Shown: piece after piece, positions 62,262-64,000 of the stretch
How the letters are laid out: every line of letters starts with the position of its first letter
Numbering within the stretch: the first letter of the stretch is position 1
Source: Blakeslea trispora
Lineage: Eukaryota; Mucoromycota; Mucoromycetes; Mucorales; Choanephoraceae
Assembly: GCA_025331445.1 (NCBI GenBank)
Contig: JAIWNE010000051.1
Span: 124,001-188,000 of the forward strand
Direction of reading: 5' to 3'
Length of the DNA: 64,000 nucleotides
Position numbers and translations under genes: made by a program
Notes under the pieces: generated by a model
Database searches by the model: none
Told to the model about the DNA's origin: nothing
Seen by the model: only the letters and a program-made list of their open reading frames with translations

Positions 62262-64000
62262 ATGGGCAATGCCGACAGTGTTCCAGAAAACTTGAACAGC
62301 AGAGAGGGTAACACGCCTAAACTCAAACATTTGTTTTTCTTTCTCATACAAACAGGTCCTTTTTATTATTCAACTAGAAGTCAACTTTTCTCATTTTAGG
62401 ATTCTAAAGATATTAGGAAAAGGTGCATTTGGCAAGGTAGAGACTTCAAATTTAGCAGTGAAAATTCCTTTACAGGCACTCATAAAAAAAAAGGTCTATC
62501 AGGTACAGCATGTGAAGCGCAAAGAACTATACGCGCTAAAGGTGATTAACAAGGAAAGATGCATTCAACTGGACGCTGTCAACAACATGATTCGGGAACG
62601 TACCATACTTGAATGCATAGACCACCCTCTTATCTGTAACATGCGATTTGCTTTTCAGGATAGCCTATCACTCTACATGACAATGGATTTGATGTAAAGC
62701 AGAAAGAAGGAAATGTAGAATTGAAGAGTAATAACTTGTTTTTGTTTAAAAAGGTCGGGAGGTGATTTAAGATCGCACTTGAAGCAAGATCATCATGAAC
62801 ATGTTATTCGGTTTTGGATGGCTGAACTTGTCTGTGCCATCAAGTATTTGCATTCTCAGGGTATTGTTCATAGGTAAAACATTGTGAATAGCCTATAGTT
62901 CAACCTGTAGTACTCAATTGGATACTAGGGACATCAAGCCAGATAATATCCTATTGGATCAAGAAGGACATGTTCATCTCGGTGATTTCAATATTGCATG
63001 CCATCTACCAAACAAGAAGCAGAGACCATTGACATCTTTATCAGGCACTGCAGTCTATTTTGGTAATAAACCCATACAAAAAAGAAAAGTAAAGAAAAGA
63101 AAAGCCAATGATTTTATGATATAGCGCCTGAAATGTTTAAGGGCTCTGGTTATTGTGAAGACATTGATTGGTGGAGTCTGGGCATTACGTTTTATGAATG
63201 TATTTATGGCATAGTAAGGTATTTCTCCAAACAAGCCAAAGAACTCAGCTTACCCCTCCTTTCATAGCGTCCTTGGCTTCATTTCACAAACATAGAGGAA
63301 CTGAGTAAACAAGTGCAATTCCGAAAGATTGCTTTTCCTTTTAAACAATCCGTATCGCCACAATGTATTTCTGCATTGAAAGCAGTAAGTTCCATTTTTT
63401 TTTTAAAAAAAAATATGACATCACGAACTCATCATGATCTACCTTTGTTAGTTTTTAGAGAGAGATCCCAAAAAACGGTTGGGGCATGGTATTATCTCTG
63501 GTTGGCAACAGATTGCCTCTCATCCTTTCTTTCGAACAACAGACTGGCACAAGATGGACAATAAACAATGCAAGCCTATCTACAGGCCTGTCGAATTATT
63601 GACTTCTTGCAGTGACCATACGAGTATAGCCAGTCAACCTTTAGTGAACACTCTCTTGAGTCAATCACCACCACCTCATGAAGGCGTCATGGGCTGGCTT
63701 TATCGACACAAGCGCCAATCAAGTCATGTTGAAGACAATAGCCATCAACGGCTGGAACGTAAATTCAAGACATTTGACTATACTATTTTTGATCAATACG
63801 AAGGCTTTTTGGATCAACATCGCATGACAGTTGGGCCACCTCCAGATTGGGTTAAGCCTGCCTATCCTGGTGCTGAAAAGGCTATTTTGCCTGTGCATCA
63901 GATCTACTTGGATCAAACTGTCTTTGATGTCTTTCAGCCAGAAGACCCACACAGCCTTTACCATACAAAACGTTACCCCGACACAACTCTCTATTGGACT
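62262..64000 (+). CDS. STK32/YANK-type serine/threonine kinase, 3' end beyond the window
   Basis: Eight exons are visible (62262-62307, 62378-62436, 62494-62693, 62754-62873, 62929-63062, 63125-63213, 63268-63384, 63452 to the edge), giving at least 437 aa. The protein starts MGNADS, a classical N-myristoylation site. The kinase core is complete: EVNFSHFRILKILGKGAFGK, catalytic Lys in YALKVINKE, HRDIKPDNILL, then DFNIACHL where most kinases have DFG, and APEMFKG with WWSLGITFYE. DFN in place of DFG is a mark of the YANK (STK32) branch of AGC kinases. The C-terminal extension has FDYTIFDQYEGFL and NTLLSQSPPPHEG. It remains open at base 64000. Membrane attachment by myristate is likely; pathway is unknown. 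Confidence 0.93.

Overview
The window is nuclear DNA from a fungus, most likely an early-diverging mould of the Mucoromycota (Mucorales-like). This rests on AT-rich spacers full of A/T homopolymers, many short introns (mostly about 40-70 nt) with GTAAGT-type donors, very tight gene packing on both strands, and the gene set: a velvet factor, an Eaf1/Vid21 scaffold, an Mss51, a Dcr2-like phosphatase and a FANCL. The genus is inference. I reconstructed spliced models by eye for about 31 genes; in every multi-exon model the exon lengths sum to an open frame.

Layout, left to right. 0-13 kb: a possible gene end, an RS/RRM protein (-), a polyol dehydrogenase (+), an acidic unknown protein (+), a velvet regulator (-) and an SH3/RasGEF (-). 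13-20.9 kb: a 1.6 kb spacer, Mss51 (-), SUMO E1 subunit Uba2 (-) back to back with Gemin2 (+), and a coiled-coil protein (-). 20.9-32 kb: a 3.2 kb gene-poor block, a small zinc-finger protein (+), NAD synthetase (-), a ten-repeat Myb protein (+) and a 6-phosphofructo-2-kinase with a degenerate phosphatase half (-). 32.5-44 kb: ribosomal protein P1 (+), a Rho GTPase (-), a SANT protein (-), FANCL (+), an arrestin (-), a membrane glutaredoxin (-), pyridoxal kinase (-) and poly(A)-binding protein (-). 44-64 kb: Eaf1 (-), a PHO13-type phosphatase (-), a 68-aa unknown (-), a Dcr2-like phosphatase (+), kynurenine 3-monooxygenase (-), a RhoGAP (+), a methyltransferase (-) and a STK32/YANK kinase cut by the right edge (+).

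This is ordinary eukaryotic gene territory: no operon, CRISPR array, prophage or clear transposon was seen, and no tRNA or rRNA gene was recognised. Some themes recur. Small-GTPase signalling is represented by RasGEF, Rho and RhoGAP. NAD metabolism is represented by Bna4 and Qns1. RNA biology is represented by the RRM protein, Gemin2, Pab1, Mss51 and P1. Nothing shows that these are co-regulated.

The most interesting points are the ten tandem Myb repeats behind a presequence-like N-terminus, six DLN repeats in front of a Dcr2-type phosphatase, a FANCL with MCB-like promoter boxes, the lost phosphatase histidine in the PFK2 homologue, three GC-AG introns needed to keep frames open, and an 18-bp sense/antisense coding overlap.
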